Shown: positions 35,461 to 47,370, numbered from the stretch's first letter. The stretch: 64,000 nt of DNA from Ophioderma brevispina (GCA_023653785.1 JAMKCH010041312.1:1-64000), one strand, 5' to 3'. Numbers and translations are program-made. Notes: generated from the letters alone by a model not told the origin.

Positions 35461-37215
35461 TTAGAGTAAGCGTCCGTGGTGGACTTCCTTCGTCCCGCTG
35501 AATGAGCGACGGCAGCCCCCACTCTTGCGAAAGCCAGAATCTCGGCATCGCAGCCGGATAATGGCCACACAGTCAATGGCTAAGTGTTCCAGCGACAGAC
35601 TGGCGCTCCTCCGTCCGGAGGATACTAGGTCCGGACGGGTCGGTAGACGCAGGAGGCACAGCCGCCAAGCGATCCACCATTGGACGAAACCATAGATGTT
35701 GCGGCCAGAAGGACCAGAAGGAGCGATGAGGATGACAACGGCATGCTCCCGCCCAATTTTCGACAATAGTGGTGCAGCATCGGAATTGTGGAAGGCATAG
35801 GCCGTGATCACCAGACAGTCCATCGCCAGAGCGATGACTGCGTACGCACCCGAGTGGTCGTGAGTCCGGCTGCAGTACAGAGGGAGCTGTTGACTCAGGT
35901 TCGAGGCGAACAGGGTCGATCTGGGAAAATATACCTCTCGAAGATCTCCGTACGACATCTCTCGTTCAGTATCCATTCCGAGGCCGTCGCCCTGCCGCGT
36001 GACAGATCGTTCGGCAGAAAGTTGAGGCACCCGGAATGTGTTACGCGGACTCGGTTGATGGCTCGATCACCGACACCACGCTATGATACGATGGCGAGAG
36101 TAACCACGGGCCGGGACCGAAGCCCGCCCTGCTTGTTGAAGTAGGCCACCACGGTGGATTGTCCGACTGTCTGTACTAGGACACTGGAGTTGGTCACCAT
36201 CAGCTCGAAGTGAGCAAGAGTTCGCCTCTACTGCCCACAAGTCGAGGCGATTGACATGGGGCCTGAGCCTCAGTCCGGGACCACGTCCCCGAGGCGCGGA
36301 GGTCTAGGGTGAATGAAACCCCCCCAACCCGACTTGCGCGTCCGTCGTGTTGATAACAACATCGACGGAAGGCGCAGGGAAAGAGATTACAGGAGTCGGT
36401 TGGGGCGGTGGTTTGGAGACCACCATGCCAGGTGTCCCCGGATCCCTGCATCATTGATAGGGATCAGACGGGAATCTGGGTGCTTGATCGGCCTATAATG
36501 TCGCCCGAGGTGCATTTGAAGCATCCTCATATGGAAGCGACAGTACGGGACAGGTCGACGAGGGGGGGATGGCCATCAAGCATAGAGGCGAAGGGCCAGT
36601 CCGAGCGGGGGCATGGCGAAGCAAGCGCCATGGAGTAGCGTCGGGACAACGATTCATCCACACGCTCGGCCGGCCGGGATCTGCAATGCCGGAAAGCGTG
36701 CAGCCGAGCACCCAGATACTCAGGTCCTGAGAGGGGGTAAGGCTCGATTTGTCGAAGGTTGACAAATGAAGACCAACATATGCACGACCGGAAAACGGTA
36801 CGCTGACCATATCCGGCAGTCGCCTGGTGCGACGGACCGTAGATCAAACAGTCGTCCAGATAGGCGAGGTTGAACCCCTGACGCCTGAGGAATGCGCCCA
36901 CCTCCCGGGTCACCATCGTGAAGACCCTGGGAGAGGTTGAAAGTCCGAAGGGGAGGCACGTCCACACGTACGACTGGCCCTCGATTTGAAATCTGAGCCA
37001 GCGACGGTCGGATTTGGCGACGGGAACTGTGAAGGTAGGCGTCTTTCAGATCCAAAGAAGACGCACAGCTCCCCTTCAAAGGACAGCGCAGGGTCGACGC
37101 GGGGTTTCACCGAAACTTCTTCGGCTTGAGTACTGATTTCGAGGCTTCGGTCAGGATGGGACGCCATCGGTCGTCTGGGGGCCACAAGAAGAAACGTCGA
37201 ACCAAAACACCTCAC
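35461..37215 (-). pseudogene. DIRS reverse transcriptase/RNase H region
   Basis: In minus order: FLLVAPRR and RPI-like start of the RT (37215-37120), SLDLKDAYLH (about 37055-37025), then WTCLPFGLSTSPRVFTMV and NLAYLDDCLIYGPSHQ with the catalytic YLDD at 36862-36851, VNLRQIEPYPLSGPEYLGAR leading into the connection, and near 35800-35640 AYAFHNSDAAPLLSKIGREH and VVILIAPSGPSGRNIYGF, the C-terminal segment typical of DIRS pol. At least three frame changes occur between these blocks. Confidence 0.85.
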
Positions 37216-40080
37216 GGTGAATGGGGGTCGACTGGGGAGATGGCACCCTTCGCCAAGAGCGCCGAGACCTCGTCCAGAAGAAAGTTGATTCTTCGGTTCC
37301 CACGGAAGGGGGGTCGGGTCCGGGTGGGAAGTCGGCGGGGGGTCCGCGGTGAACTCTATACGGTAACCCCCGTTCCACCACCCTCAGCACCGCAAGAGCG
37401 CGGTGAAATGGCTTGGCACATTCCCGCGCGAAACGCAAGTGGCCGCCCCTCGGAGGTGGTTAAGGTCCGCTCCCGAATGAGAGGTCCCGCTGCGCCCGTG
37501 CCCTCAGGGACCAGACTTCTTCCCCTTCCACAGCGCCTTGCTTTTGGGAGGGGGGCGATTATTCGGGCCTGGCCCCAGGTGGGGGGGGAGGGGGACTCTG
37601 GTAAAGTGGCCGGAGCTGCTGGCCTTTCTTGGTTCTGATGCGGTTCCTGGCTTTCGTCCTCAATGGCTGAACGGCTGGAAGAAGAAGAGCGAGAGCGCTT
37701 CCCTTCTTCTTCTTGGCCAAAGATCCCCGTGGGAGAGCTTCGGCCTGATCATCCTTTAGCGCCTGCTCCGACTCCAACGCCCGCCGACGCAGCATGATTC
37801 ACCGACGAACCTCCGATAGGACGTCCCGCGACTCGGGCTGGTCTTGGAGAGTGCCGATGCAAGATCGGAACGCAAGGGTTCGAATTGTGAAGCGGCGTTC
37901 TCGCCTGTCGCAGAATCTCAGGCGACCATCGCAAGACATTGAAGCCTGTCTGCCGAGTCACTAGCGAGGCTATGACAGTCAAAATCATCAGAGCTTACCG
38001 GGGAGAAAGCTCCACCCTCGCCCAACGGTAGGATCTGATGTCGTGGGCGAGGAGCATCGAGAAAGCGCCTAGTCTAACCAGAGGTCCGCGCCAGGTCCCT
38101 AGGTTGCCGCAGCTGTTCTCCCCAGAAGGGGGATAGCCCAGCCGAGCAAACCCTTGCCTGCTTTGGCAACTTGGCGCTAGGTCAAGATCAATGTCGGAGT
38201 CCTCAGTAAGGAGTCCTGTCCCCTTCACAGTTCTCAGCGACCTGCCGAAAGTTTTCACTGGTAGTTTGCAGCTCTGAGTGACCTCCCGTAGCGCTCCCAC
38301 AGTAGACCTACGTCGGTCCGGAGCGTCAACGCCTGGACTCGTTCCGGAGGGAGGATAGGGAAGCCCAGATTGAGCTGTACCTCCTCCGCACGCCGCTTAG
38401 GCGCGCAGGGCAGGCCGAGACGTTCAGCCACCCTGCGCAGCACCTGAGGAGTGCACGCGGGAAGAGAGTCCACCTCCGCCTGCTCCGAAGCTGCCGCTGA
38501 CGTCGAATCTGCTAAGGAGTGTCACCAGTGCCCCACCCTCCGATTCTGAAACATCGAAGTCTGCGGCTGGTAGAGTCCTGAGAGGACGGTGCAGCAGGGG
38601 CGGAAGAAGGCGGAGGTCCAGGCGTCGCCACCTTGGCGGCGACACCCAGGGCCTCCCTCATGACCCAAACGCACTGGCCTAGGCCTGAGGCCGCGGAGCC
38701 ATGATCGACTGACCAGCCCGACCTGACTAGTGTACAGACCGAGAAAGTGTGGGGACGACACCCCAAATCCCAGGCACGTAAGCCGAAGGTAGGGGACGGA
38801 GAAACCGCCCTGCCCTGGCCCTTTACCAGGCTGTACCGCCGCGAGCTTGACCTGGCCCCAGGAAGTAGACAAACTGCTGCAGCAGCGGTGCAACCAACCC
38901 GCTCGAAAGCGGGTCGGAAGCAGCCTCGACAGCACCTGGTGCCAGGTGCTGGGCAGCCGACGGCGAGCGCGGAATGACCATGCCTGGGGAGTTGGCTCCG
39001 GCATCGGAGCCCCGGTCGAAAGACCATCCCAGACTGACCCGCCCCAGAAGTCCAGCACGACTGGGTGGGATAGGCCACTTACGGGGACGCAGCGTAACCA
39101 GAAGAGGCTTGGCAGCGGGTACTGTGTCCCCGCAGTGTGGGCCACGAAGCTGCCCCGCAGAACGCCAGTGGCAGGGGCACCCCCGGTACCCCCACCATAG
39201 GCGCCCGCCGCGGAAGCAATGCCGCGGACCAGCACTAGCAACCACAGCAGGCGTACCCCACCGATAGGCGGACCCGCCGCGGAGCCGATGCCGGCGGACC
39301 AGCACTAGCAACCAGCAGGCATACCCGCAAGAGAGGCCTGACCCGACCTATCAGCTGGGGCGTCACTGCGATCGCAACAAAGCCATCGGAGCAGCCACTC
39401 GCTACCGCAATCCCCGAATGCCCATAGCAGCATGCGGCGTCAACCGAGGAGCATCTGCATTACTAGCAAGGCTGACATGCGGGGTGTAGCAAGAGAATCC
39501 AGCACCTGCGGCGTGCCCGCCACGGTATCCGAGCCCACGCCAAGGTTGCCCGAGACATACCCCGAAGTGATTGCTACCGTGGTCGCGGTCAAGGTGCCCA
39601 AAGACACCGGAACCGGCAACCCCTTTAGGTGTGGATAACCACGGCGATGGATCAGCCCGTCGACCTGGGCACCACCATCACCACTCACCACCACCGGAAT
39701 GCCCGCAGCCGCCAGTCCCCCTGGGGGGTCGGGCAGAGCCGACCGCGCCAGCCTGCCCGTATCGCCCCTATGTCTGAACCTGGCGAGCCAGCGGCCGATG
39801 ATACGCCAAGGAGACGGCCCAGCCATCCCCGCAACGCTTCACGAAGCAGCCGAAGCTACCTACCTTTTGGAGCACCCAAGCCGCAGCGCTGCCTGGGACT
39901 CCCCGGAACGGAGCCCGATCACCACCCCCCCCCTTTCCCCGTGAACGCAACACGAGCGGCGTACCCCTTTTTCGATGGTTTCCCCTGAACATCCGTAAGT
40001 CCGAGAACATAAGAGGCGCCCGCGGTTTGGGTCGGTAACATTGCCTGTTTCGACAACTAAAGGATGGGGGTCCACTCATG
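37216..40080 (-). pseudogene. DIRS ORF1 (gag-like) region
   Basis: GC-rich region upstream of the RT with long overlapping frames on both strands and no conserved domain I can name. Position in the element suggests the gag-like ORF. 39190-39330 contains a ~70-base direct duplication (ggaccagcactagcaaccac repeated). Frames on the plus strand are regarded as shadows. Confidence 0.45.
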
Positions 40081-40924
40081 AATGAGGCAGGGCGCGAACG
40101 CAATGTGCGCCATATTAACGGGGTGAGCGGAGGTTGCTTAGATGGAATAGCGTGCGCAATAAAAACGTAAAGAAAAATAACCAGCGTTCCGTGGAGGTCT
40201 CCCGGTACGAAACGTCAAGACACAAAAACCAACTCGTAAACTGAGTCACGAACTTTTCAAGAAATTTTCAAACACATTTTTCACATATTTTAATTAAGTA
40301 TACCACACGCATATAAATGAAAATAATACGCACACCAGACCACAAATTTGTTAGCGAGCAAGCCCGATAACAAATAACATAACAAACTCACACATATATC
40401 AAAGGTCATTCAAAGCAGCAACAATGCTTCAATGGCTGCCTTTGTTACTGTTTCCCCTACCAGACACATACCGCATGGCGGCAAAAAAGGATAGCAAAAC
40501 AAGAGCTCTCCGACGGTGTTAAAGCCTCCGTTTATTCCGCCTGAAAGCGCGTTATAAATCCAGTATATAATCCAGTATATAATACAGATAGATATGGTAT
40601 AGTAGTAGAGTGTTCCGTTTGGACGACAACGAGTCCAGTATCAAAATCTCAGTTATTTGCTGTAAATTTAGCATAGCTGCGGTAATACGCGTCCGTCTTG
40701 GTTAACATCCAACGAATTAGGAAGAGCTATGGTCGCCAGGGTGTGACCTGGGGTCAGGTCGAGCCCTTTCTCTTTAAAAAAGAAGAAAAAAAATGGGGTG
40801 TTATTATGGTAATTGGGGCTTCCACTTCTCAGCAGGGAAATGCATATATTTCCGCAACATTGGTGTAAAGGAAATCATGTCAGTGTAATGATTTTAACTA
40901 TTGGAAGTTTTTGACTGGTACTAA

Positions 40925-40990
40925 CATGTTAGCCTAGTTGTTTAAAGCATCCTTCTCACTCAGTTGTGGGTTCAAATCCTGACAGGTCAA
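40925..40990 (+). repeat. tRNA-like SINE head or tRNA fossil
   Basis: An A-box match tagcctagttg (40930-40940) and a B-box match ggttcaaatcc (40969-40979) lie 28 bases apart, as in tRNA-derived polymerase III promoters. The 5' acceptor stem does not pair convincingly with the 3' side, so this is more likely a SINE head or pseudogene than a functional tRNA. Confidence 0.5.
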
Positions 40991-41195
40991 ACCAAATTGA
41001 CTGAAGAATATTACTACTGTTATCTTGTCCATCACTTTGCCATTTATGAATGAGTTAGGGAATCAAACAAGATCAGGCATACTAGTCTCTTGTCAATGGC
41101 AGCCCATCCGAGTGCACTTTAACTGACCTATGAAATGCCACGAATCAAAGAACTAGGATTCAACAATAAGGGCCCATCAGGTAAAGACAACTAAC

Positions 41196-41367
41196 CTTGT
41201 CCCGTATGACGCTTTTCAGTACCTTTGGTGGGCCTGCGTGGCCCGAATCACTCTATGATAGGTAGAGGAAGTCTCGCCATTGTCCTTCATGCGGGAATAG
41301 AGGTTGGCCACGCCTGGTTGTCCCATCTTTACCCCGGACGGGCAGATTTGGTCCCATGACATCAGAT
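41196..41367 (-). CDS. LPIN: Lipin exon, LNS2 domain, multiple indels
   Basis: Acceptor ttttcag and donor AAG/GTTAGT. The exon completes the split Lys codon of the previous exon (TITK then SDVMG) and contains PGVANLYSRMKDNG, DFLYLS, RVIRATQAH and SVIRDK, the segments after the DxDxT motif in lipins. These pieces lie in different frames: at least four one- or two-base deletions are needed to restore the family pattern (around 41322, 41274, 41256 and 41221-41217). Clean neighbours suggest consensus errors rather than a dead gene, but this is unproven. Downstream exons of the LNS2 domain were not found; the DIRS element lies just beyond. Confidence 0.85.
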
Positions 41368-42080
41368 CTGAAAATTGGGATAATGGCGATTAGTCAGAAT
41401 GGCGTCTAGCCCTTGAAGAGGTGTGTGTGATTCCAGAGTAAACTTAATTTTAGTATGAATATTGAATAAAGAACCAATATTGGTGTAATCTCAAAAGATG
41501 ACTCTTTACATCTGAACAAGCCACAGGAGTAGTCTGCTTTGATAACATATTACGATCCATTTACAGAAAAAGGCTACCTGAATCCAATATCCATTTACTT
41601 TATCGGTGGATTACAAAAAGCAAATTTCTATTACCTTGACTGCCCATTATTCAAAAGCACGCTCTTTGATTGGTTAGTTTATTGCCCATTATTCTGCAAT
41701 AATGGGCCCGCGATTACGCCCCAATGCGCCATGCAAAGCGCACTTTCTTTTCAGTGTGTGCCACCACCACTCTAGGCACAGACGTTAACATTTAGGCACA
41801 TACGGCAAGGCACGCGTTGTAAAGATGTGGACAGCTGTTATATTTTTTTAAAGAAATGGCCAGTAATTAGTTTATTTTCTTAAGGTAATAGAATTTAAAT
41901 TAAGGGTGCAAAGTCTATATGTTGATGCTGAATGTGTCCTCGGCAGTAAAAACATTTGAATGGGTCTCGGCTTTGCCTTAGTCCATTTTTCATGTTTTTA
42001 CTTGCATCGGACACATTCTTGCATAAACATGGACATCTTGCCCTTTATTTCTTAAATCCACTTACACCTGAAGGGTGCAC

Positions 42081-44089
42081 CATATGGGCAATTCCACGGT
42101 GATGTCCCCTTTGTAACGTCCATGACGCATTTTCTAAAGCTTATATCTTGTTAATTAACTGGAGTTTTCTAGAATTATTATGATCTAAGGGGCATTTTGT
42201 GATTTCAGCACCCCCTGTTTTATTCATTGATCACAAGATATCCTTGAGAAAAGCTTATTCTCAAATTTTGAGCTGATCCCAATCTTGCGGTTTGTATTAT
42301 GAGCAATTGTTTGTTTCCCACGGTCCCACAGGCTACTGTGCTGTAATTTCTGTCCGTTTACGGACAGAAAATACAAAATTGCGAATTTCTTACAGATGCG
42401 ACCGAATTTGCACGTAAGATTGAGCACACGTGGATTACTAAGGCTAACGGTTCAGATGATATAAAAATCTCAACATTTTGAGGTAAGTCGGGGGGACGAG
42501 GCTGTGGATCACGAAATGCCCCTTTAAACAATAGGAGCTGCTCTAAGCACACACCTCTAAATTATCAATTAGGAATAAGTGTTGCAAATTCAACACATGT
42601 AACATCCATGACGTTTCCACAAATGTAACGTCCATGACGCTTGTTTTGATGTATTTCTATACTGTTATGTCTCGTGGACTTCTAAGGTCAGAAATACCTT
42701 TCAAACACAAATAAACGAGCCTTGTGCACAAGTGATCCGAATTTTATATAACAAAACAGATTTAATGATTTTAATCAGATTGGATCAAGAATTTGGTATG
42801 TGCAAAGCACAATTATCTATACATTCAAAATTACACTTATCAATTCTAATCTTACTCAGAGTTCATTTATGTCTCCAACTAAAAGTAGCGTTGCAGTTCA
42901 ACGTTGATATGTCCTCACATTGAAGACTCCAAAATGACAGTATGCAAAGTCACGCTTGAAAAGTAATATATTCCATGGGAATCTTCTCAGTCCTGAAGGT
43001 AATTTTGCCCAGCAGTTCAAGACGACAAGGTTAAAAAAGTCCCTCGACGACACTAATATTCCACAGTATATCAGTCCAAGATAATCACCATGATTTCTAT
43101 CTGTCCACAATTTGGAATCCTATTTTTTTAATTCCCAGCACTTTTGGCTTCAAAGACGACAGAGAATAATTACAGCGACTCTGCTCACATGGCATTATAA
43201 ATCCTGGCACTAGGTACTTTACAGGTCTGCTCCTCAATGCAGAGTAAAACTAGCTATGACTTCTAGCTACTTGTTACTAGTGGATGCTGGCAGAGAGTCC
43301 TTACTCAAATCTCCAGTATATATTGACTTCACAAAGTTCCTAAGTCTTAAAATAGACATTACCAAAGCATCATGCATAAACATAACCTTGCACTAGCTGA
43401 CCAATTGGAATTCACATAAATTATATTATCTGAATTACATCACTTCACATATATAACTCTATGGGGGAATCCCCCAGATCATGCAATGTTTTGATCTTAA
43501 AGCATAAACAAGTTGACTCAGTTACTAAGTTTACATCTTGGGGAATTCCCGACTTCCCCTATTGTGCAATCTAACAGGTGCACCTTGTACAAACAACACT
43601 TGAGGAATCTCCTGCTCTCTTTTTTTATCATAAACAAAGTACTTTTCCTGTGAGAAATCTTTTCTCAAATAAAATTGAGATATAAAATAATATTTTAATC
43701 AAAATTTTAAGGGTAATATAACAATACTATAGTAAGGTGTTTTCCCTTACTTGTATTCAAAGTTAGATACTATGTTGCTGTGGTTACATTATTAAACAGG
43801 AACCATGAAGCTTCAGGTTGCAACTTCAGAGAGCTTTTGTAATGAATGTTGTCCAAAAAAATGGTTGTCCATTCTCGTAACGTCCATGACATTCACTTCT
43901 AAAGCTCATATCTTTTTAATCAGTTGGAGGTCCTTAGAAATTTCATGCTTGTGTTAAACATTAGAGTGTCCACTAACATTACCACAAATAAAATTAACAT
44001 CTAAAGCATTCTACTTTATTGGAATACCTTTTGAATTCAGGAGGTGGGATCAAAACATAACGTCCATGACGGTGGAATTACCCATATGC
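42081..44089. mobile_element. 2-kb non-autonomous element with aacgtccatgac repeats
   Basis: Termini catatgggcaattccacggt (42081) and ggtggaattacccatatg (to 44088) are inverted. Five copies of a(a/t)aac(g/a)tccatgac occur near 42115, 42600, 42625, 43877 and 44060, mostly subterminal. No transposase was found. It fills most of the lipin intron between the exons at 44213 and 41367, and it carries a family A MITE (42186-42527) nested inside. Confidence 0.7.
42186..42527. mobile_element. TTAA-bounded MITE family A, complete copy
   Basis: Ends TAAGGGGCATTTTGTGAT and ATCACGAAATGCCCCTTTAA; about 340 bases, inverted relative to the copy at 16848. The central ctgtccgtttacggacag palindrome is kept. 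The left terminus has lost one T of TTAA. It is nested within the 42081-44089 element. Confidence 0.8.
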
Positions 44090-44212
44090 AATTAAGACCT
44101 TACATTGTGAATCATTTCAATACCATGACAAATGGGTGGCAAGACTGAATTTTGCACAGCATCTATTCTGATTGAATGAAGGATAATCAATGCCTGCATG
44201 GGTTTTACTTAC

Positions 44213-44361
44213 TTTGTGATTGTACCATCGATGTCAGAGATGATAATCTTACTGTCAAACTTCCACAGATAGATAGTGGATTCACACACTGCTGTACCCT
44301 GGTATCGAGTTGTCACAGAGTAGGTGATCTCATTAGCGCCGGGTTTCAAATTCAGTTTGCT
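44213..44361 (-). CDS. LPIN: Lipin exon with catalytic DIDGT motif
   Basis: Acceptor catgtag and donor AA/GTAAGT bound 149 clean bases encoding [40 protein letters not shown] and [10 protein letters not shown]. This is the start of the LNS2/HAD catalytic domain of lipins; DIDGT is the DxDxT motif whose first Asp is the nucleophile. Lipins dephosphorylate phosphatidic acid to diacylglycerol on ER membranes and also act in nuclear gene regulation. The motif is intact, arguing for an active enzyme. The exon joins in phase 0 to the upstream exon (EQL then SKLNLK). Confidence 0.97.
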
Positions 44362-44664
44362 CTACATGGGGAGACAATAACAGAATAAACCATATATTAC
44401 CTCAATATAGTAAGAATAGTGGATTGTTGTCAAAATAGGAATTTCATTGGAACCAGGACCCAGATGTAACAACAAAACGTTCCCGTAAGTCACCAAAATT
44501 AATCAGCATTTGAAAGTCATTTCAAAATGCTGCTGTTTTGTAATTCATTTGATCTTTGTTTATGTACATTCTACAGAGGGCCCTTGTGGAAAGCAGCGCT
44601 TTATTCCCCTCTTTGAAGATGTCTGAAATAAATATAGTAAAATATTTGACAAGTGTTTGTGTTA

Positions 44665-45610
44665 AGGGTTGTTTTACAATCAGGGTACCTCTTGGCTGAA
44701 CACTACAATGTGACCCATAAAAATCATGTCTATACTTTTTCATAAATGATACTATGCCAACTTTAAGACCACCAAAAGCACAACCTACAGCTGCAAAGAA
44801 ACCATTTGAAATGCTTGATGACTAACAAAAATATGAACATATGTATGGAAATTGCTTAAAATCACCGTCTCATTTGATGAAGGTTAATATTTGAGTAGAA
44901 CCAGCACAATCATAAAGAACATTTGGGACAACATTCAACATTCAGGAATAATATTTGAAGCAAGGTAATTAATTTCCAGAAATCTTAGAAGAATGTGACC
45001 ATTCCGTAACGTGTGGTGTCAATTTGAAATTTAGTGGGAAATTCCGTCAAAAAATGTCTTCTCCGAATTTAGGCCAATAAAGCTTAAACTAAATTGACAG
45101 ATTGATTTGTGGTATTTTCTTTAAAAACTCTAGTTATGTTCTATACATTTGTAGTAAACACTTGGTGGCTACCCATTAAGTTTTCCTGTATGACATGATC
45201 AAAAGTTAGAAGTCAGTGTTCCGTCAAAATCTGTCCTATCCGAAAACATGAAGTTTGACTAACCATAAAAATTGTTCCTGAAGACCTCACATCTCCAAAT
45301 TTTGGAAACATACTGTTTGCATTATCTATATTACAAAAATATTAATACTGAAAATAATCAAAGCACTTTGTTTTTTCACCCCAAATGTAGAAATGAATGA
45401 AGTGTTCTGTCAAAATCTTGTCCTCTCTGAAAAATGTAACATTTCGTCAATCACAAAAATTGTTCACGAAGACATGACGCCTCAAAATTTTGGAATTATA
45501 CTTCTCAACTTGCCTACAATGTAAAAACATAAATATTGAAAAGAATCATGAGACTTCATTTTTCACCCTAAATGAGACAGCCAAGGTACCCTGATTGTAA
45601 AAACAACCCT
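44665..45610. mobile_element. 946-bp TIR element abutting a lipin splice donor
   Basis: agggttgttttacaatcagg at 44665 and its inverse at the right end (cctgattgtaaaaacaaccct to 45610) give ~33-base terminal repeats, continuing as gtacctcttggctg / cagccaaggtac. The interior has three ~180-base direct repeats keyed by ttccgtcaaaatctgtcct (about 45042, 45219, 45404). No transposase. The right terminus ends at intron base 7 after the donor GTAAGT of the exon at 45617-45773. Confidence 0.8.
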
Positions 45611-45616
45611 ACTTAC

Positions 45617-45773
45617 AAGTTGTTCGTGAGACAATCTGATGGACTTCTTGTAAATTTCTTTGATAGGTGGAGTTTCAGCTCCCGATCTCTCATCTGACAG
45701 TGACCTCTGATCTGACCTCTCCCTGGTGACCTCTATGAGATCATCACTCCAGTAAGCTGTATCCTCTCTCCTC
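45617..45773 (-). CDS. LPIN: Lipin exon, pre-LNS2
   Basis: Acceptor aatttag and donor CTT/GTAAGT bound 157 bases encoding RREDTAYWSDDLIEVTRERS, a polar Ser/Asp-rich linker, and IYKKSIRLSHEQL. The KKSxRLxxEQ motif directly precedes the LNS2 domain in lipins. The exon starts with one base that completes the AG left by the exon at 47371-47423 and ends in phase 0. Confidence 0.93.
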
Positions 45774-46329
45774 CTAAATTATCAAAAGTTGTTATTTTAG
45801 TACAAGTGAAAAGGATAGTGTTGTGTTAAGCAAGCTCGTGCACTGAGTGCCCATCTCTCTTTCCTAGGCATTTGGGCCAGACTCCTCCATTTAAAGGTGC
45901 AACAAGAGATTCCACATATCAGGTGTCCCTAAAAAAATGAAAGTACTGATTTTCGCCCTGATGTAAAGCTTTCAATAAAATATATCCCTATCTGAAAGGA
46001 TTAAGCTGAGAGAAATGCTTCTTTGGTACAATAATTGTGAAATTTTTAATTTCGTATGGGAGCAAATACAAAATTCAGCCTGTTTTATATTGAAATATAA
46101 GCAAATCATAATCACCTTTTTTTCTCTCTTTTAAGACATTTCTGTAGCCAAATACAAGGTAAGGAATCTTTTGAGTGTCTTGTCTATATAAAATTACTAT
46201 TACGACACAAAATTTGGGTGCCTCAAAATCTCTCGTTGCACCTTTAATTTTGCTGTGGAGGGTTTTCACCACTTTTACCACATAACAAGTCTAATACCTT
46301 CCCTGCATTGAATAATGCCGGTACCCATT

Positions 46330-46480
46330 TATACACCTGGGTGGAGAGAATTGAGATACGCCTTACTCAAGAGCACAACACATTAGCTAGAGTAGAAGCT
46401 CAAACCCACAACCTTTGGCATTTGAAACCAACATTGAATCTACTGGACCGCACATGCTCTCTGGTACAGGGGTAGTGGTA
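46330..46480 (-). repeat. Probable tRNA-derived SINE
   Basis: Minus strand carries ggttgtgggtttgagcttct and, upstream, ggtccagtagattc, resembling degenerate B and A boxes, followed by the actcaagagcacaacaca-type tail (plus-strand wording) seen in tRNA-like repeats. It lies within a lipin intron. Confidence 0.35.
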
Positions 46481-47370
46481 CCTGGTTAAAGGGGTGCAGT
46501 GTAAGCTAATTGCACCCCTTAACCCTTGAAAGCAAAGGGTCTAAAGCAGAAAACATGGGGGTCTAAACATGATCAAATTCAGGGGTAAATGAAATGTTGG
46601 TTCTCAAACCAGGAGTCTAGCCCCACGTCAGAAGTGTACCTTACTTCATCAATGGGCCAGTGCACCTTTCATCCAACGGCTGTATCTCGACTAAGGCCAA
46701 TGATAGGCAATGTTATGTTTCCCATAACATTTTTTGCAAATCATAATGAGGCAACTATTTCATATTCATAATTGAAGTAGTAGTAGTCGTAACAGTCATT
46801 TCACCAACCTTCATCGTGCTAGGTCTACAATATTGTGTCAAAACAACACCCTACATTTTAAAATAATTTTGCAAGACTGATCTTTGGTTTGAAACCTACT
46901 AAAATCATATCACAAGATGTGATCAAAAGAAGAAACCTTGATATCTTCTTTAAAATACAAAATAATGAACTTTTTAGGGATTTCAGCATCTCAAACGCGG
47001 GCAGAAAATCATTAACACAGGCGGGTTACGGGAAACATAACATCGACTTTCATACGCCTAACGACTAACTTTTAACCAACAATAAGTTCACTAAATAATG
47101 CAATTACAAGGCATTTTAGGATGTTTTCTCCAAAAGTTCACCTGGCAACCAAACATTTTAAGGCAGCATATATACATACGTTCCATCATGTACAAAACTA
47201 CTACTGTTCAACTCAATCCTATTTATGCCCATGTCTTCAAATGCCATTTTATACCACCAACAAGCTTGGGAAATATAATCCAATCTTAACTCAAAGAAAT
47301 AACATGTACACTATCATTACAATATGCAAGTTCATCTTACAAACAAATGGCTGTTTTGAATACTTCATAC

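Larger units (their letters stand above)
33790..40880 (-). mobile_element. DIRS-like retrotransposon
   Basis: Inverted terminal repeats flank the element: left about 33829-33990 (ctgagaagtgaatgcccc, attaccataataacaccct, cggtcacaccctttcgacc, tagctcttccttaattcgtt) matches in reverse the right end at about 40690-40870 (aacgaattaggaagagct, ggtcgccagggtgtgacc, gtgttattatggtaatt). Minus-strand coding order is a gag-like region, reverse transcriptase, RNase H region and tyrosine recombinase, without an integrase, which is the DIRS arrangement. The interior is markedly GC-richer than its surroundings. Frameshifts are frequent. The left terminus is further complicated by its own ~40-base foldback (33788-33828 with 34051-34094). 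Confidence 0.85.

Noticed and set aside
38522..39311. 239- and 162-residue minus frames
   Set aside because: They lie in the ORF1 region of the DIRS element and overlap open frames in other phases; not host genes.
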